From contig JAOUDR010000020.1 in assembly GCA_029859185.1 (NCBI GenBank), positions 1 through 13,894 of the forward strand: 13,894 bases of DNA, given 5' to 3'. Position numbers and translations under genes: made by a program. The stretch comes from Gemmatimonadota bacterium (lineage in GTDB: Bacteria > Gemmatimonadota > Gemmatimonadetes > Gemmatimonadales > GWC2-71-9). Shown piece by piece: positions 12,872 through 13,894 of the stretch. Each line of letters starts with the position of its first letter. The stretch's first letter is position 1. A model generated the notes under the pieces. It made no database searches. It saw only the letters and a program-made list of their open reading frames with translations, and was not told the origin of the DNA.

Positions 12872-13593
12872 TGCCGTCGCTGCTGTTTTCCCGTCCCTTG
12901 TTGTTGGCCTCCGGGCCCCGGCGGCACCTGCCCGGGCCGCCCGGCCCCCTGCCCAGTACCGGCCATGGGTGGCAGCGGCAGACCGCCCCCCTGCATGATC
13001 CGCCGCGCGAGGTCTCCCATCTGCATCCCGTGACCGGTCAGGTCGGCAACGACGGAAGGGAGCTCGAAGAGTTGGGCGGGCTCGACTCCCCGCCCATAGG
13101 CGTCCTGCACGGCGCGGACAGCCGCCGCGCGCTCGAGGCCCTGCGCGTGCATCGACGCCGCCACCGTGAGCCCGGCCGCCGCGGCCTCGGGGCCCGGAGC
13201 ACCCCCGATCAGGGCACGCACGTCGTCCTCGGTCAACCCGCGCGCGAGCGCCTCGCCAGCCCCCGCCACCATCGCTTCGGGCGGCGGTGCGTATCCGGCC
13301 GCAACGGAGAGCGCGCGGCCGGATTCGAGTCGCATGCGGACCTGCTCGAGGGCCGTGACGACGCGTTGCGCCGGCACCCGCTTGGCCCATCCCTCGAACG
13401 CCTTGTCGATCACGGGCCCCGTCGGCACCCCGGCAGCCTGCGCGGCGTCGACTTGTGCCGCCACCGCGTTCACGAACGCCGCTGGTGCCCCGCGTCCGCC
13501 CAACTCGGCGCGATAGTCCCGGTCCTGGGCTGCGAGCGATGAGGCGAGAACCGTGCTGCCCACCACAACGAAACACCACTGTCTGACGCTCAT
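12868..13593 (-). CDS. Exported alanine-rich protein, unknown
   Basis: A 241-residue protein starting at an ATG (13591-13593) that overlaps the upstream stop as ATGA, with GGGGAG about 10 bases before it. The signal peptide is MSVRQWCFVVVGSTVLASSL with likely cleavage after AAQ near residue 23. The mature part is alanine/glycine/valine-rich and probably helical, with short similar segments that may be weak repeats of about 30-40 residues: PTGPVIDKAFEGWAKRVPAQ, APPPEAMVAGAGEALARGLT, GLTVAASMHAQGLERAAAVR. The last 35 residues are low-complexity Gly/Pro/Gln (GQVPPGPGGQQQGTGKQQRRQ shortened), likely disordered. There is no catalytic motif that I recognise. Overlap with both neighbours, each carrying a glycogen-binding-type domain, implies a shared envelope task. 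Confidence 0.7.
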   Translation of the reverse strand: MSVRQWCFVVVGSTVLASSLAAQDRDYRAELGGRGAPAAFVNAVAAQVDAAQAAGVPTGPVIDKAFEGWAKRVPAQRVVTALEQVRMRLESGRALSVAAGYAPPPEAMVAGAGEALARGLTEDDVRALIGGAPGPEAAAAGLTVAASMHAQGLERAAAVRAVQDAYGRGVEPAQLFELPSVVADLTGHGMQMGDLARRIMQGGGLPLPPMAGTGQGAGRPGQVPPGPGGQQQGTGKQQRRQ

Positions 13594-13894
13594 GATCGAA
13601 CGACTCCCCGCGGACCGACGACGAGCAGGCTGTTCATCTGGCCGAACTCATCTTCGATCTGCGCATGGGCCTTGGGATCCGGCATCCACCGCTCCCCGTC
13701 AACCACGAACAGGTACTGGTACCGTCCCGGGGCGAGCGCCACGGTGACCGTCCACTGATCGGCCTCACCCGCGCGCGCAAACACGATTGACGAGTCGCTC
13801 CATCCATTGAACGTTCCGGCCAGCGCGACCCGTTCCGCCTGCGGCACCCGGAGTTCGAACCGGACCAGGATCGTTCCGGGTGCCGCCGCGGGAC
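13590..13894 (-). CDS. Glycogen-binding-domain protein, N-terminus cut by window edge
   Basis: The last 100 residues of a protein whose start lies beyond the right edge; the frame is open to the edge. It holds a nearly complete AMPK-beta/CBM48 (E-set) domain: ILVRFELRVPQAERVALAGT, FNGWSDSS, then ADQWTVTVALAPGRYQYLFV, VDGERWMPDP and FGQMNSLLVVG. Compared with AMPK-beta, the two ligand tryptophans (NGW and ERW) and the late Asn (MNS) are present, so carbohydrate binding is plausible. The stop overlaps the next gene's ATG (ATGA). In some bacteria such C-terminal domains end anti-sigma-like proteins with an N-terminal zinc finger; whether that holds here cannot be seen. An internal GTG (13845-13847) could be read as a start, but the domain begins upstream of it. 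Confidence 0.8.
   Translation of the reverse strand, partial: PAAAPGTILVRFELRVPQAERVALAGTFNGWSDSSIVFARAGEADQWTVTVALAPGRYQYLFVVDGERWMPDPKAHAQIEDEFGQMNSLLVVGPRGVVRS

Noticed and set aside
11804..13579. One 591-residue protein on the minus strand covering two genes
   Set aside because: The upstream 230 residues are Arg/Gly-rich shadow of the exported alanine-rich gene. The GTG at 12871 gives a clean signal peptide and a GTGA overlap.
1..13894. CRISPR array, tRNA, riboswitch or defence system
   Set aside because: No regularly spaced repeats, cloverleaf-like sequence, aptamer-like conserved leader or defence-family motif was recognised on either strand by eye.

Overview
The window is GC-rich bacterial DNA packed with short-gap or overlapping genes, nearly all on the minus strand. 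The lipid A/KDO and LPS-transport genes show a Gram-negative (diderm) organism. Very high GC, many GTG starts, secreted proteins ending in glycogen-binding-type domains, and start codons sitting directly behind -10 boxes would fit a Gemmatimonadota-like lineage. That placement is an inference from style, not a proof. No tRNA, rRNA, CRISPR array, insertion sequence or prophage gene was recognised.

Region 1 (1-5993, minus) is an LPS-core operon read kdsB > pyrG > kdsA > kdsC > lptC > lptA > unknown gene (cut by the left edge). KdsA makes KDO-8-phosphate, KdsC dephosphorylates it, PyrG makes CTP, and KdsB uses CTP to activate KDO. LptC and a long LptA/OstA-like protein belong to the machinery that carries finished LPS to the outer membrane. 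Most junctions are stop/start overlaps of the GTGA or ATGA type. The operon appears to start from a promoter overlapping the kdsB start codon.

Region 2 (6155-10766, minus) is a second run: NlpE-like lipoprotein > sulfatase > ispF > dedA-family membrane protein > xerD > trpG/pabA. Gaps are 2-4 bases or overlaps until the last junction (39 bases). It mixes envelope, isoprenoid, chromosome-dimer-resolution and amidotransferase functions. A 195-base spacer holding a possible hairpin separates it from kdsB.

Region 3 (10787-11768) is a divergent pair: a 57-residue one-helix membrane protein (minus) and cutC (plus, the only plus-strand gene). Only 52 bases separate their starts, and both have a TANNNT box 5-7 bases before the start codon.

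Region 4 (11804-13894, minus) is the least explained part: three overlapping genes. The first (cut by the right edge) ends in a glycogen-binding (AMPK-beta/CBM48-like) domain. The second is an unrecognised exported alanine-rich protein. The third is an exported, probably beta-barrel protein that ends in a diverged copy of the same domain. This cassette is the best candidate for an undescribed envelope system in the window.
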